Made by a program: the position numbers and the translations under genes. A stretch of 49,958 nucleotides of DNA from Bradyrhizobium sp. AUGA SZCCT0158 (GTDB lineage: Bacteria > Pseudomonadota > Alphaproteobacteria > Rhizobiales > Xanthobacteraceae), in NCBI RefSeq assembly GCF_018130065.1, contig NZ_JAFCME010000039.1, positions 1-49,958 of the forward strand, given 5' to 3'. This document shows, one piece after another, positions 1 to 8,357 of this stretch. Each line of letters opens with the position of its first letter. Position 1 is the stretch's first letter. Below the pieces are notes generated by a model. The model did not search any database, was not told the origin of the DNA, and worked only from the letters and a program-made list of their open reading frames with translations.

Positions 1-150
1 GTGTGCAGCCTACTTAGTGCAAACCGCACACGGGACCGCGGGTGCAGCGCGCACCCGGTCTTCCCTGCGCCCTCTCAATGAGAGGGCGGGAAGTTTTTGG
101 CAAACCTCGGGCGCAATGCGTCGCGAGAACGCGGCCACACATTCAATTGT
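1..150. repeat. Tail of a long interspersed repeat, cut by the window edge
   Basis: No gene is seen here. The stretch is GC-rich and palindromic: 68-77 and 79-88 form a perfect 10-bp inverted repeat (cgccctctca / tgagagggcg), and 40-56 contains gggtgc...gcaccc. From memory it matches the 3' part of a long non-coding repeat common in Bradyrhizobium and Rhodopseudomonas genomes, whose 5' part seems to lie at the right edge of this window in the same orientation. Recognition is by recall, not by search. Confidence 0.5.
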
Positions 151-258
151 CGTCACCCGCGCATGCGGGTGACCCAGTATCCCAGAGACGCTGATGATAG
201 AACCGAGAAGCCGCAGCGTACTGGATACCCCGCCTGCGCGGGGTATCACAGCGGTGTG
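151..258. repeat. Palindromic intergenic repeat with two flanking hairpins
   Basis: Two strong hairpins bracket about 50 bases: gtcacccgc-gcat-gcgggtgac at 152-173 and ataccccgc-ctgc-gcggggtat at 225-246. This REPIN-like layout is typical of short mobile intergenic repeats in Bradyrhizobium. It lies upstream of hemC and has no coding content that I can support. Confidence 0.6.
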
Positions 259-280
259 GAGGCGCGCCGCCGCGGTGCAG

Positions 281-322
281 AATCCGCCTGTCCCGCCGTA
301 GCCCAACGGGCGAAGGCGGATT
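281..322. repeat. Palindromic aatccgcc/ggcggatt repeat
   Basis: The arms aatccgcc (281-288) and ggcggatt (315-322) enclose a second, imperfect palindrome. Related elements with the same outer arms occur at 48203-48285, 49344-49387 and 49502-49560, so this is one member of a dispersed family in this genome. Bases 323-383 hold only the leader of hemC. Confidence 0.6.
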
Positions 323-383
323 GTCTTACCCGCCCCTTTGCTTTAATCCCCCACCCCATTGATCGCCTCGAAACGGAGACCTC

Positions 384-1373
384 GTGTCAGACCACCCCCT
401 ACGCATCGGCACGCGCAAGAGCGTGATGGCGCTGGCGCAGACGGATGAGGTCGCGCGGCTGCTGCGCGCGGCCAATCCGGGGCTGAACGTCGAGATCATC
501 AAATTCGAAACCCGCGGCGATCAGGACCAGACCAGCAAGCTGCTGCGCCACGGTGGCAAGGGCGGCGCGTTCGTCGCCGAAATCCGTCAGGCCATGCGCG
601 CCGGCGAATTGCAGGCCGCGATGCATTCGCTCAAGGACGTTCCCGGCAACGAGGAGACGCCCGGCCTCGTCATCGCGGCGACGCTGCCGCGCGATGCCGC
701 CAATGATTCGCTGGTGCTGCGTCCGGGCCTGTCGCTGGAAACTTTCAGGGCCTCGCGCGGCAAGGGCTTCAAGATCGGCACCAACGCGGTGCGCCGCGCC
801 GCCTATCTGCGCCGGCTGTTTCCCGAAGTCACCGTGATCCATTACCGCGGTGCCGCCGACACAAGGATTGCAAAACTCGATCGCGGCGACATGCAGCGGC
901 TTCCCGACGGCGGCGAGGTCGGGCCGGCGGATGCGCTCGTGATGGCGCGGTCAGGCCTCGAACGCATCGGCATGACGTCGCGCATTGCCCATGATTTTTC
1001 GGTTCACGAAATGCTGCCGTCGGTCGGCCAGGGCATCGTCGCCGTCGAATGCGTCGAGAAAGACTGGGTCACGCGCGGGTATCTGGCCGGCATCGAGGAC
1101 CTGTCCTCGCGGCTTTGCGCCGAGGCCGAGCGCGAGGTGTTGTGGGTGCTGAACGGCCATTGCAACTCGCCGATCGCAGGTCACGCGACCATTTCAGGCA
1201 ACGACATGACGCTCACGGCCGCGGTGCTGGACGAAACCGGTTCGCGCTTCATCGAGGCGTCGCGGACGGCGGCGGCGGACCGCCCCCGCGAACTCGGCCG
1301 CGCCGTTGGCCTGGAATTGCTCGACAAGGGTGCCGCCGAAATCATCGCGCGCAACCGGCCGGACGAGCATTAG
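384..1373 (+). CDS. hemC: Hydroxymethylbilane synthase (porphobilinogen deaminase)
   Basis: Likely polymerises four porphobilinogens into hydroxymethylbilane in cytosolic tetrapyrrole synthesis. The 329-aa product begins RIGTRKSVMALAQT (residues 7-20), carries the substrate-binding motif HSLKDVP with the catalytic Asp at residue 85, and has a dipyrromethane-attachment Cys at 260 in LNGHCNSPIAG. Length is slightly above the usual 305-320 aa. The start is GTG at 384, preceded by a GGAGA-type Shine-Dalgarno. Many family signatures are altered (for example GTRKSVMAL instead of the usual GTRxSxLAL, and an NGHCNSPI cofactor loop), so it is a divergent member and might be a second copy rather than the housekeeping gene. 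It is convergent with the next gene, with 10 bases between the stops. Confidence 0.88.
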   Translation: MSDHPLRIGTRKSVMALAQTDEVARLLRAANPGLNVEIIKFETRGDQDQTSKLLRHGGKGGAFVAEIRQAMRAGELQAAMHSLKDVPGNEETPGLVIAATLPRDAANDSLVLRPGLSLETFRASRGKGFKIGTNAVRRAAYLRRLFPEVTVIHYRGAADTRIAKLDRGDMQRLPDGGEVGPADALVMARSGLERIGMTSRIAHDFSVHEMLPSVGQGIVAVECVEKDWVTRGYLAGIEDLSSRLCAEAEREVLWVLNGHCNSPIAGHATISGNDMTLTAAVLDETGSRFIEASRTAAADRPRELGRAVGLELLDKGAAEIIARNRPDEH

Positions 1374-1383
1374 AAACGACCGG

Positions 1384-2346
1384 CTATTGGCGCGCGACGT
1401 CGCTCCATTCCGGGCAGGTGCGCTGATCGACCGGCACCAGCCACGCCTTGTAGTTGGTCTTGTCGATCACTTCGGCCGGCAGCATCACCTTCTCCGGCAG
1501 CGGTTCGCGCTTGAGATGACGCACCGCCGCCCGCGTTGCGGTGCAGCCGATCTTGAACATGTTGAAGTCGACGCTTGCGAGCATCCCGCCGGATTCGATC
1601 TGCTTCACGGCCGGCAGAATGCCGTTGATGCCGATCACAACAGCGGTCCGGCTGGCGCTCTTGAGCGCATCGAGCACGCCGAGCGCCATGCTGTCATTGG
1701 CCGACAGCACCGCGTCGATCTGCTTGTGCTCGGCCAGCAGCTTCTCCATTCCGCGCCTGGCGTCGGGCGTCTGATAGTTGCCCACTGCCGAGCCCAGCAC
1801 CTCGATGCCGGGGAATTCGCCGAAGGCGCGCTGATAACCGCGCAGCCGCTCGCGGTTGGTCGGGGCGGCCGGCGTGCCCTCGATGACGACGATCTTGCCC
1901 TTGCCGCCGAGATGCTCGAACAGATAGCGCGCCTCGCGATAGCCGATCTCGAAATCGTCGGCACCGACATAGGTCACAAAACTGCCCGGCAGCGGATTGG
2001 AGACCAGCACCACCGGAATCTTGGCCTCGTTGAGCTGCTTCACCGAAGGGACCATCGCGACGTCGTCGACCGGAATGAAGATGATCGCGTCCGGCTTGTC
2101 CTTGATGACCTGCTCCACCATCGCCTTCTGCTCGTCGACATTGTCAGGTTGCTTCGGCACGAAGTGCACGACCCTTGCGCCGGTGCTCCGCGCGATCTGG
2201 TCGGCGGCAATGCGGAAGGCCTCATAGGCCGGGTTGGTCGAATTCTTGGTGAACACGGCGATCGTCATCTGGTTGTCGGCCGCGCCTGCATGGTGCGCGA
2301 ACAGGGCCGCTGCGCCGGCTATCGCCGTCGTCATCAAACGTCGCAT
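1384..2346 (-). CDS. Periplasmic sugar-type (RbsB-like) substrate-binding protein
   Basis: A roughly 320-aa exported solute-binding protein of the type 1 periplasmic-binding fold (Peripla_BP_4/ribose-binding type). It has an N-terminal signal peptide ending near AHHAGA-AD, then IAVFTKNSTNPAY and the repeated motifs of this fold (DAIIFIPVDD, ANDSMALGVLDAL, GINGI). It is the last gene of the liv operon, 12-15 bases after the fused permease/ATPase gene. Start: GGAGG is followed by two consecutive ATGs, and the second (2346) has the better spacing; 2349 is the alternative. Being an RbsB-fold protein in a branched-chain amino acid type operon is unusual, because those transporters normally use LivJ/K-type proteins, and one is already present upstream. 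Its ligand cannot be read from sequence. Confidence 0.8.
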   Translation of the reverse strand: MRRLMTTAIAGAAALFAHHAGAADNQMTIAVFTKNSTNPAYEAFRIAADQIARSTGARVVHFVPKQPDNVDEQKAMVEQVIKDKPDAIIFIPVDDVAMVPSVKQLNEAKIPVVLVSNPLPGSFVTYVGADDFEIGYREARYLFEHLGGKGKIVVIEGTPAAPTNRERLRGYQRAFGEFPGIEVLGSAVGNYQTPDARRGMEKLLAEHKQIDAVLSANDSMALGVLDALKSASRTAVVIGINGILPAVKQIESGGMLASVDFNMFKIGCTATRAAVRHLKREPLPEKVMLPAEVIDKTNYKAWLVPVDQRTCPEWSDVARQ

Positions 2347-2361
2347 CATTGCCTCCGTCGG

Positions 2362-4899
2362 TTACAGCCACAGAATCTTCTTCCGGTACTCAAGATCAGT
2401 CAGCAGCGGCGCGGCCGGTCCCTGATGGAACACCGCGCCGCGCTCCAGCGCGAAGACGCGGTCGGCCAGCGCCAGCACCAGATCGAGATTGTGCTCGACG
2501 ATCACAATCGAGGTGTGGCGCCGCAACTGGTCGAACACCCTGAACAGTTCGAGGATCACGGTCGGCGCCAGCCCTTCGAAGGGCTCGTCGAGCAGCAGCA
2601 GCTTGACGTTGCCCGACATCGCGCGCGCCACCGCCACCATCTGCTGCTCGCCGCCGGAGAGATAGTCCGCCGCAACGTCCATGCGTTCGGCCAGCCGCGG
2701 GAAATACTGCAGGATCTGCGCTTCGTCCCACACCACGCCGTTGCTGCCGTCGGTCTTGCGTGCCAGGCGTCCGAGCGAGAGATTTTCGCGCACGGTCATG
2801 CCCGCGAACAGCCCGCGGCCCTGCGGCACATAACCGATGCCCATGCGGGCAATATCGGGAGCCGGCAAACGGGCGATATCGGTGCCGGCATATTCGATCG
2901 TGCCCGACGACAGCGGCACCAATCCGGCGAGCGTCTTGAGCAGCGTCGACTTGCCGGCGCCGTTGCGGCCGAGCAGGGCGACGATCTCGCCTTCGCGCAC
3001 GTCGAGCGAGGCGTCGTGCAGGATGTGGCTCTTGCCGTAGAAGGTGTTGACGCCTTCGAAACGCAGAACCTGCGCCGCGCTCTCCCTGGCTTCGTCGGTG
3101 CGGCTGTGCTCCACTTCGGGAACGCCGGTGCCGGTATAGATTTCCTGCACCCGGCGGTCGGCACGCACCGCGCTGGGCGGACCGGTCATCAGCACTTCGC
3201 CCTGGTTCATCACGGTGACGGAGTGCGAGAAGCCGAGCACGCGGTCGATATCGTGCTCGACGATCAGCACGGGGATATTGGCGGCGACGTTCTTGACGAG
3301 ATTCGAAATGCGTTCCCGCTCGGCGGCGGCAAGGCCGGCCAGCGGCTCGTCGAGCAGCAGCACCTGCGGCTTCGAGCCGAGCGCGATGCCGAGATCGACC
3401 AGCCGCTGCCCGCCATAGGACAGTTCGCCGCCTTCGATGGTCTCGATGCCCTCGAGGCCGAGGAACTTGATCAGCTCAGCGGTCTCGGCGTGGATGCTCT
3501 CATAGCTGTCGATGTCGCGCCAGAAATTGAAGCGCATGTCGCTTTGCGCCTGCAGCGACAGCCGCAGATTCTCGTAGATCGACAGGCCCTTGAACAGATT
3601 GGTGATCTGAAACGAGCGCGCCAGGCCCTGATGGCAGATCAGGTCGGACGGCACGCCCTGGATCTCGCGGCCATTGAGCTTGATGGTACCCTTGTCGGTC
3701 GGAAACAGCCCCGAGACCAGATTGAACAGCGTGGTCTTGCCGGCGCCGTTCGGGCCGATCAGCGCATGGATTTCACCGGCGCCGACCGTCAGACTCGCAT
3801 TGTGGACGGCGCGGATGCCGCCGAAGCTCCTGGAAACGCCATTCACTTCCAGCACGGTGCCGGTGAGCCCCTTCGGCATCAGGAAGGCCGGCAGCGGCAG
3901 GCCGTCATAGATCTTGCGCCGGCTCATCGCGGCGGATTCCTCCGGCGCGGGCCACCAGCGTTTGCTGAGGCGCGCCCAGATGCCGACCAGCCCGTCCGGC
4001 GAGAACAGCACGAAGGCGACGAAGATCAGCCCGAACCACAGCAGCCAGTCGGATGTCCAGATCGAAAACAATTCGCGGAACAGAATAAAGAACAATGCGC
4101 CGAGCGCCGGTCCCAGCATGCTGCGCATGCCGCCGATCACGACGATCGCGAGCAGTTCGCCGGAGAACGGCACCGACACCGCCTCTGCCGAGACAAGGTA
4201 GTTCTGGAATCCGATCAGCCCGCCGGCAAAGCCTGTCACCACCGCGGAGATCACGAAGACGCCGAGCTTGTAGCGCTCGACCGGATAGCCCTGGAAGGTG
4301 GCGCGCAACTGGTTCTCGCGGATCGCCACCAGCACATGGCCGAACGGCGAGCGCGCCAGCCGCAGCAGCAGGTAGAGCACGCCGAGGCTGAGCACGGCGA
4401 CCACGATGTAATAATTGAGCGCGTTGTCGAGATCGAAGGCGCCGATGCTGCCGCGCTTCAGGCCGCCGAGGCCATCTTCGCCGCCGGTGACCTTGGTCCA
4501 GCGGAAGGCGGTGGTGTAGGCGAGCGCCGCCAGCGCCAGCGTCAGCAGCGAGAAGTAGACGCCGCGCCGCCGCAGGATGACGATACCGACGGCCGCGGAG
4601 GCGACCGCCACCACGATCAGCGACAGCAGCAACGGCAGCCAGATCGAGCCGGGGAACCAGTTGAGCTGGATCAGCCCCGCCGCATAGGCGCCGATGCCGA
4701 ACCAGGTGCCGTGGCCGAACGAGACCAGGCCGGTGTAGCCGACGCAGAGATTGAGCCCCATGGTCGCGATCGCCAGCGCCACCACCATGGTCCCGGTGTT
4801 GTGCGACAGGCCGAGCGCCTGCATGCCGAACGGCAGCGCGATCAGTGCAAGGCCCGCCAGCAGCAGCGGCCGGTATTTCGAGGCAGGCGACAGCTTCAT
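2362..4899 (-). CDS. Fused LivM permease - LivG ATPase - LivF ATPase of a branched-chain amino acid type ABC importer
   Basis: One uninterrupted frame of 845 aa. Residues about 1-325 are a LivM-type inner-membrane permease (NLCVGYTGLVSFGHGTWFG). Residues about 350-590 are a LivG-type ATPase with Walker A GPNGAGKTT near 380, a signature reading SYGGQ near 490 and Walker B LLLDEPLAG near 515. Residues about 605-845 are a LivF-type ATPase with GRNGAGKST near 639, LSGGEQQM near 745 and LLLLDEPFEG near 767. The ATG at 4899 overlaps the livH stop (ATGA), so translation is coupled. These are normally three genes. No Met separates the LivG and LivF parts, but before the LivG part a GGAGGA lies 10 bases upstream of an in-frame ATG at 3926, so a separate ATPase product could also be made. 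Confidence 0.9.
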   Translation of the reverse strand: MKLSPASKYRPLLLAGLALIALPFGMQALGLSHNTGTMVVALAIATMGLNLCVGYTGLVSFGHGTWFGIGAYAAGLIQLNWFPGSIWLPLLLSLIVVAVASAAVGIVILRRRGVYFSLLTLALAALAYTTAFRWTKVTGGEDGLGGLKRGSIGAFDLDNALNYYIVVAVLSLGVLYLLLRLARSPFGHVLVAIRENQLRATFQGYPVERYKLGVFVISAVVTGFAGGLIGFQNYLVSAEAVSVPFSGELLAIVVIGGMRSMLGPALGALFFILFRELFSIWTSDWLLWFGLIFVAFVLFSPDGLVGIWARLSKRWWPAPEESAAMSRRKIYDGLPLPAFLMPKGLTGTVLEVNGVSRSFGGIRAVHNASLTVGAGEIHALIGPNGAGKTTLFNLVSGLFPTDKGTIKLNGREIQGVPSDLICHQGLARSFQITNLFKGLSIYENLRLSLQAQSDMRFNFWRDIDSYESIHAETAELIKFLGLEGIETIEGGELSYGGQRLVDLGIALGSKPQVLLLDEPLAGLAAAERERISNLVKNVAANIPVLIVEHDIDRVLGFSHSVTVMNQGEVLMTGPPSAVRADRRVQEIYTGTGVPEVEHSRTDEARESAAQVLRFEGVNTFYGKSHILHDASLDVREGEIVALLGRNGAGKSTLLKTLAGLVPLSSGTIEYAGTDIARLPAPDIARMGIGYVPQGRGLFAGMTVRENLSLGRLARKTDGSNGVVWDEAQILQYFPRLAERMDVAADYLSGGEQQMVAVARAMSGNVKLLLLDEPFEGLAPTVILELFRVFDQLRRHTSIVIVEHNLDLVLALADRVFALERGAVFHQGPAAPLLTDLEYRKKILWL

Positions 4900-5771
4900 T
4901 CGAATTTCTCGATACGCTCGCCCAACAGCCCGCGCGGCCGCACCAGCAGCACCACGAACATCAGGACATACATTGACGCCTCGCCGGCGGCGGGCTCGAA
5001 ATGGATGGTGATGCCGCGCACCACGCCGACCAAAAGGGCCGCGATCACCACACCCCAGAAACTGCCGAGGCCGCCGATCACGACGACGACGAAGGCGACC
5101 GTGATGATGTCGGCGCCCATCGCCGGCTGCACGATCGTGATCGGCGCGAAGAACGCGCCGGCAAGCGCCGCCATGCCGACGCCGAGCATCACGATCGCGG
5201 TCATGTATGGCTGCAGCCGGATGCCGAGCGCGGCGACCATGTCCGGTCGCTGGATGCCGGCCCGCACCACGCGGCCAAAGGAAGTCTTGTGCAGCAGCAG
5301 CCATACGGCGACCAGCACCCCGATCACGACGGCGAGAATGAGGAGGCGGTATCGCGAAAACAGGAAGTCGCCGAGGAACACCGAGCCGCGCAGCGCGGGC
5401 GGGATCGCCGCCGAAATAGGCGGCGCCCCCCAGATGATGCGGATCGCCTGTTCGGCCACCATCGCAAGCCCGAACGTCACCAGCAGGCTCAGGATCGGAT
5501 CAGCGGTGTAAAAACGGCGGAGGATGTAACGCTCGAACAGGATGCCCAGCATGGCCACCGCAATCGGCGACAGCACGACGGCGGAGCCGAAGCCGAGATA
5601 TTTGGTGATCTCGACGGAGACGTAGGCGCCCAGCGCGAAGAACGCGCCATGCGCCAGATTGACGACGCCGCCGACGCTGAAGATCAGCGACAGCCCGAGC
5701 GCGATCAGGAGATAATAGCCCCCGAGCACGAGGCCATTCACCACCTGTTCCAGCAAGAACGCGAATTGCAT
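4896..5771 (-). CDS. livH: Branched-chain amino acid type ABC transporter permease LivH
   Basis: A 291-aa multi-spanning inner-membrane permease of the LivH family. It begins with the characteristic LLEQVVNGLVLGGYYLLIALG, followed by SLIFSVGGVVNLAHGAFF, the conserved N-terminal motif of these permeases. It pairs with the LivM half of the downstream fused protein to form the translocation pore. Its stop overlaps the next start in ATGA. It is separated from livK by an intrinsic terminator at 5787-5819, so its transcription probably depends on read-through. The length is normal for the family. The substrate could be an amino acid, amide or aromatic acid; members of this family are broad. Confidence 0.92.
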   Translation of the reverse strand: MQFAFLLEQVVNGLVLGGYYLLIALGLSLIFSVGGVVNLAHGAFFALGAYVSVEITKYLGFGSAVVLSPIAVAMLGILFERYILRRFYTADPILSLLVTFGLAMVAEQAIRIIWGAPPISAAIPPALRGSVFLGDFLFSRYRLLILAVVIGVLVAVWLLLHKTSFGRVVRAGIQRPDMVAALGIRLQPYMTAIVMLGVGMAALAGAFFAPITIVQPAMGADIITVAFVVVVIGGLGSFWGVVIAALLVGVVRGITIHFEPAAGEASMYVLMFVVLLVRPRGLLGERIEKFE

Positions 5772-5786
5772 GTGGTTGCCCTAGAC

Positions 5787-5819
5787 AAAAACGGCGCCGG
5801 CTTTTCAGTGCCGGCGCCG
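5787..5819 (-). terminator. Intrinsic terminator/attenuator between livK and livH
   Basis: A perfect 10-bp GC-rich stem (5792-5801 with 5810-5819, cggcgccggc / gccggcgccg) encloses an 8-base loop and is followed, in the minus-strand direction, by five Ts. It sits 30 bases after the livK stop and before livH. Such partial terminators let the binding protein be made in excess over the membrane components. Confidence 0.8.
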
Positions 5820-5849
5820 CTGACGCCAACGAAGCTAACGCGTGAAGCG

Positions 5850-7094
5850 TCAGGCCTTCATCTCGCAGGGATTCTGCGTCTTGGTCGGATAGATCTTCTC
5901 CAGCGGCTCTGCCGCCACCGGCACGGCGTCACCCAGCGCGAGCATGTCCCACTTGTCCTTCATCTCGGCTTTCGGCTTGACGGTGAATGGATAGGCTTCC
6001 TGCACCAGCTGATGGTCCCAGGAGCGGAAATAGCCCTTGCGCGCCTTCATGATGTCGAACTCGGTCTGCTTTTCGAAATGCGCGATCAGCGCGTCGCTCT
6101 CGGTCGATTTGATCTCGTTGATCGCCTGCGCCAGCAGCTTGAGCGTGACGTATTCGATCCAGGCGTGGTTCTCCGGCGGCTTGCCGTATTTTTGGGTGAA
6201 GGCGGCGACAAAGGCCTTGGAGGCCGGGTTGTCGAGCGTGTGATACCAGACGGTCGGCCAGGTGCCGCTGAGATTGCCTTCGCCGGCGGCCCAGGCGTCG
6301 CCGGTGTTGAGGTTGAAGCCGACCAGCGGATAGGGGAAGCCGAACTCGGCATATTGCTTCACGAGGTTGGTAACCTGGTTGCCCGCGAGGTTGCAGCACA
6401 CTACGTCCGGCTTGGCTTGCCGCACCTTCAGCAGATAGGGGCTGAAATCGGTGACGTCGGTCGCGATCAGTTCGTCGCCGGCCAGCGTGGCGCCGTTGGC
6501 GTCGAAGAAGGTTTTTGCGGCCTTCAGCAGATCGTGGCCGAAAATGTAGTCCGCGGTCAGCGTGAAGAATTTCTTGCCCTTCACCATGCCCTTTTGATTG
6601 AGCGCGGTGCCGACGGCATTGACCATCACGGTGTTCGGAATGTCGCAGTGGAACGAGTAGCGGTTGCAGTTCTTGCCGCGCAGCGCGTCGGAGCGCGCGC
6701 CGGTCGAGAAGAAAACCTTCTTGTTGCGCTCGGCGACCTGCATGATGGTCAGCGAGGAGGCCGAGGAGATTTCGCCGAGCAGCACCACGGCGCCATCCTG
6801 CTCGATCATGCGCTGGGCCTTGGTGGAAGCGGTCGCGGGATTGACCGAGTCTTCCGAAATCAGGTCGATCTGCTTGCCCAGGATGCCGCCGGATTGATTG
6901 ATCTCTTCCGCGGCGAGCTTGACGCCGAGCTGGGCGTAGCTGCCGATCGCGCCGAGAAAACCGGTCAGCGGCACGAGATGCCCGATCTTGATCCGGGTTG
7001 CCTGGGCGCGAACGATTGCTGGAAATCCCAGAGCGGAAGCGCCGGCAAGCGCGGCGCCTGTCTTCAACAAAGTACGTCGGCTGTAGCTGGTCAT
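5850..7094 (-). CDS. livK: Branched-chain amino acid type ABC transporter substrate-binding protein
   Basis: A 414-aa exported solute-binding protein (Peripla_BP_6 family). The N-terminus carries a twin-arginine-type signal, SRRTLLKTG followed by an Ala-rich hydrophobic stretch ending FPAIVRAQA. The mature part opens with IKIGHLVPLTGFLGAIG and contains GVKLAAEEIN and VLLGEISSASSL, typical of the LivJ/K/AmiC fold. It delivers ligand to the LivH/LivMGF complex. A strong Shine-Dalgarno (GGAGGAGA) lies 8 bases before the ATG. It is the first transporter gene, 166 bases downstream of the co-directional IclR gene. Members of this family bind amino acids, short amides, urea or aromatic acids; the neighbours do not decide which. 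Confidence 0.9.
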   Translation of the reverse strand: MTSYSRRTLLKTGAALAGASALGFPAIVRAQATRIKIGHLVPLTGFLGAIGSYAQLGVKLAAEEINQSGGILGKQIDLISEDSVNPATASTKAQRMIEQDGAVVLLGEISSASSLTIMQVAERNKKVFFSTGARSDALRGKNCNRYSFHCDIPNTVMVNAVGTALNQKGMVKGKKFFTLTADYIFGHDLLKAAKTFFDANGATLAGDELIATDVTDFSPYLLKVRQAKPDVVCCNLAGNQVTNLVKQYAEFGFPYPLVGFNLNTGDAWAAGEGNLSGTWPTVWYHTLDNPASKAFVAAFTQKYGKPPENHAWIEYVTLKLLAQAINEIKSTESDALIAHFEKQTEFDIMKARKGYFRSWDHQLVQEAYPFTVKPKAEMKDKWDMLALGDAVPVAAEPLEKIYPTKTQNPCEMKA

Positions 7095-7140
7095 GGCTGG
7101 TCTCCTCCCTGGGGGCGCGTCACGACGTCCTGCCTCCGAT

Positions 7141-7157
7141 CCTCGCTATGCGAGGAT
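7141..7157 (-). promoter_or_regulatory. Leader hairpin upstream of livK
   Basis: A 7-bp perfect stem (tcctcgc-tat-gcgagga... read 7141-7147 with 7151-7157, loop about 3 bases) sits about 45 bases before the livK start, next to an AT-rich stretch (7170-7195) that contains attatt...gataat and could hold the promoter. It could be a leader hairpin or a protein-binding site; neither is proved by sequence. Confidence 0.35.
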
Positions 7158-7260
7158 GTGAGAGACGTTCTTTTATTATTGGATGATAATTCCGGACACA
7201 GCCGCGCCTGTCAACGCCAAATGCGTCGCAGATTCGCTTCAGGCGATTTTGGGAGAGGCG

Positions 7261-8154
7261 TTAGGAGGACTTCGCGGTGTCGCGGGCGCCGAACTCGGCG
7301 GACAACCGGGCGGCGGCGGTTTGCACCAGTTTGGCGCGGCTTTTCAGTACCTGGTCGGACATCCGCCAGATCGGGCCGGAAATGCCGAGCGCCCCGATCA
7401 CGTCGCCGGTAAAATTGTAGACCGGCACCGCAATGCAGCGCACTTCCGCGTTGTACTCGCCGTCGTCGATCGCGATTGCGCTGCGCCGGATTTCCGCAAT
7501 TTCGCGCAGCAGCACGGCAGGATCGGTGATCGACTTGCCGGTCGAAGGCTTCAATTCGACACGTTCGAGGAACCGCTTCAACTGGTCGGGGCGCAGCGAG
7601 GCCAGAATGATCTTGCCGAGCGCGGTGCAGTGCGCCGGCCGCACCACGCCGACCCGGTCGGTGAGCTGGAACGCGCCGGAGCCGCTGGTGCGGGCAATAA
7701 CCACGACGGAATCGCCCATGCGGACCGCAAAATGCCCGCTCTCGCCGGTTTCCCGCGAGAGATCTTCCAGCACGGGTGTCGCGAGATTGACCATCTCGAT
7801 TTCATCGAGCGCGCTGGCGGCGAGCGCGAACAACGGCCGGCCGACGCGATAGCGCTTGGAATCCCGCTCCTGCCGCATGTAGCCCAGCGTCACCAGGGTC
7901 TTGGCAAGATGGAACGTGGTGGAATTATGCAGGCCGACAAGCTTGCTCAGTTCAGCGAGGCTGATGCCCTCGCGGTGGCGCGCGACTTCCTCCAGGATCG
8001 AAAACGCACGCCCGAGCGATTGCACGCCGCCGCGCTGACGCTCCTCGGCGTCGTCGTCGATGTTGGGCGCGTTCGATTGCACCAGCCGGGCGACCGCCGT
8101 CTTGCGTGGCGTGGCGGGCTTCTCGCTCGTCTTCGGCTTGGTTCGCGATTTCAC
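7261..8154 (-). CDS. IclR-family transcriptional regulator
   Basis: A 297-aa DNA-binding regulator. After a basic, low-complexity N-terminus of about 45 residues comes the winged-helix domain (VQSLGRAFSILEEVARHREGIS, then LAELSKLVGLHNSTTFHLAKTL), followed by the IclR effector domain with RPAHCTALGKIILA and the C-terminal VRCIAVPVYN.TGDVIGALGISGP pattern. The start is GTG at 8154 with GGAG 9 bases upstream. It lies between the co-directional liv transporter operon and the divergent ThDP-enzyme operon (203-base gap), so it is the obvious candidate to control both in response to a small metabolite. It may also regulate itself, as many family members do. Confidence 0.93.
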   Translation of the reverse strand: MKSRTKPKTSEKPATPRKTAVARLVQSNAPNIDDDAEERQRGGVQSLGRAFSILEEVARHREGISLAELSKLVGLHNSTTFHLAKTLVTLGYMRQERDSKRYRVGRPLFALAASALDEIEMVNLATPVLEDLSRETGESGHFAVRMGDSVVVIARTSGSGAFQLTDRVGVVRPAHCTALGKIILASLRPDQLKRFLERVELKPSTGKSITDPAVLLREIAEIRRSAIAIDDGEYNAEVRCIAVPVYNFTGDVIGALGISGPIWRMSDQVLKSRAKLVQTAAARLSAEFGARDTAKSS

Positions 8155-8357
8155 GGATGGGTCTCCAGGAGGGCATGGCCGAATTCTATCAGGCTGCCCT
8201 CGTCAATGAATAGCACGATGCTCCGCTGCGGGCCTCTCCATCTATATACCACAATAGCAATTGACGTACAGTATTATGAGAAATAGGGTCCGCCCCTGTC
8301 GGCCGCGCAGACTAAGACGCGGCGTCCAGGTTTGTTGAGCAGGGAGAGAGTGATCCG
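8155..8357 (+). promoter_or_regulatory. Divergent promoter region between iclR and the ThDP operon
   Basis: A 203-base divergent gap. Bases 8238-8285 are clearly AT-rich against the GC-rich background and include ttgacg at 8261-8266, a plausible -35 element; a convincing -10 at normal spacing is not clear. The AT-rich patch is where an IclR operator would be expected, but I see no unambiguous palindrome. Confidence 0.45.

Noticed and set aside
1306..5511. A 1401-codon open frame on the plus strand
   Set aside because: It is the antisense shadow of the minus-strand liv operon: high GC keeps it open, its product is rich in His, Arg and Gln without any domain, and the minus-strand genes have full motifs.
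5001..7412. An 803-codon plus-strand frame across livH and livK
   Set aside because: Antisense shadow; composition without domain, opposite to well-marked transporter genes.
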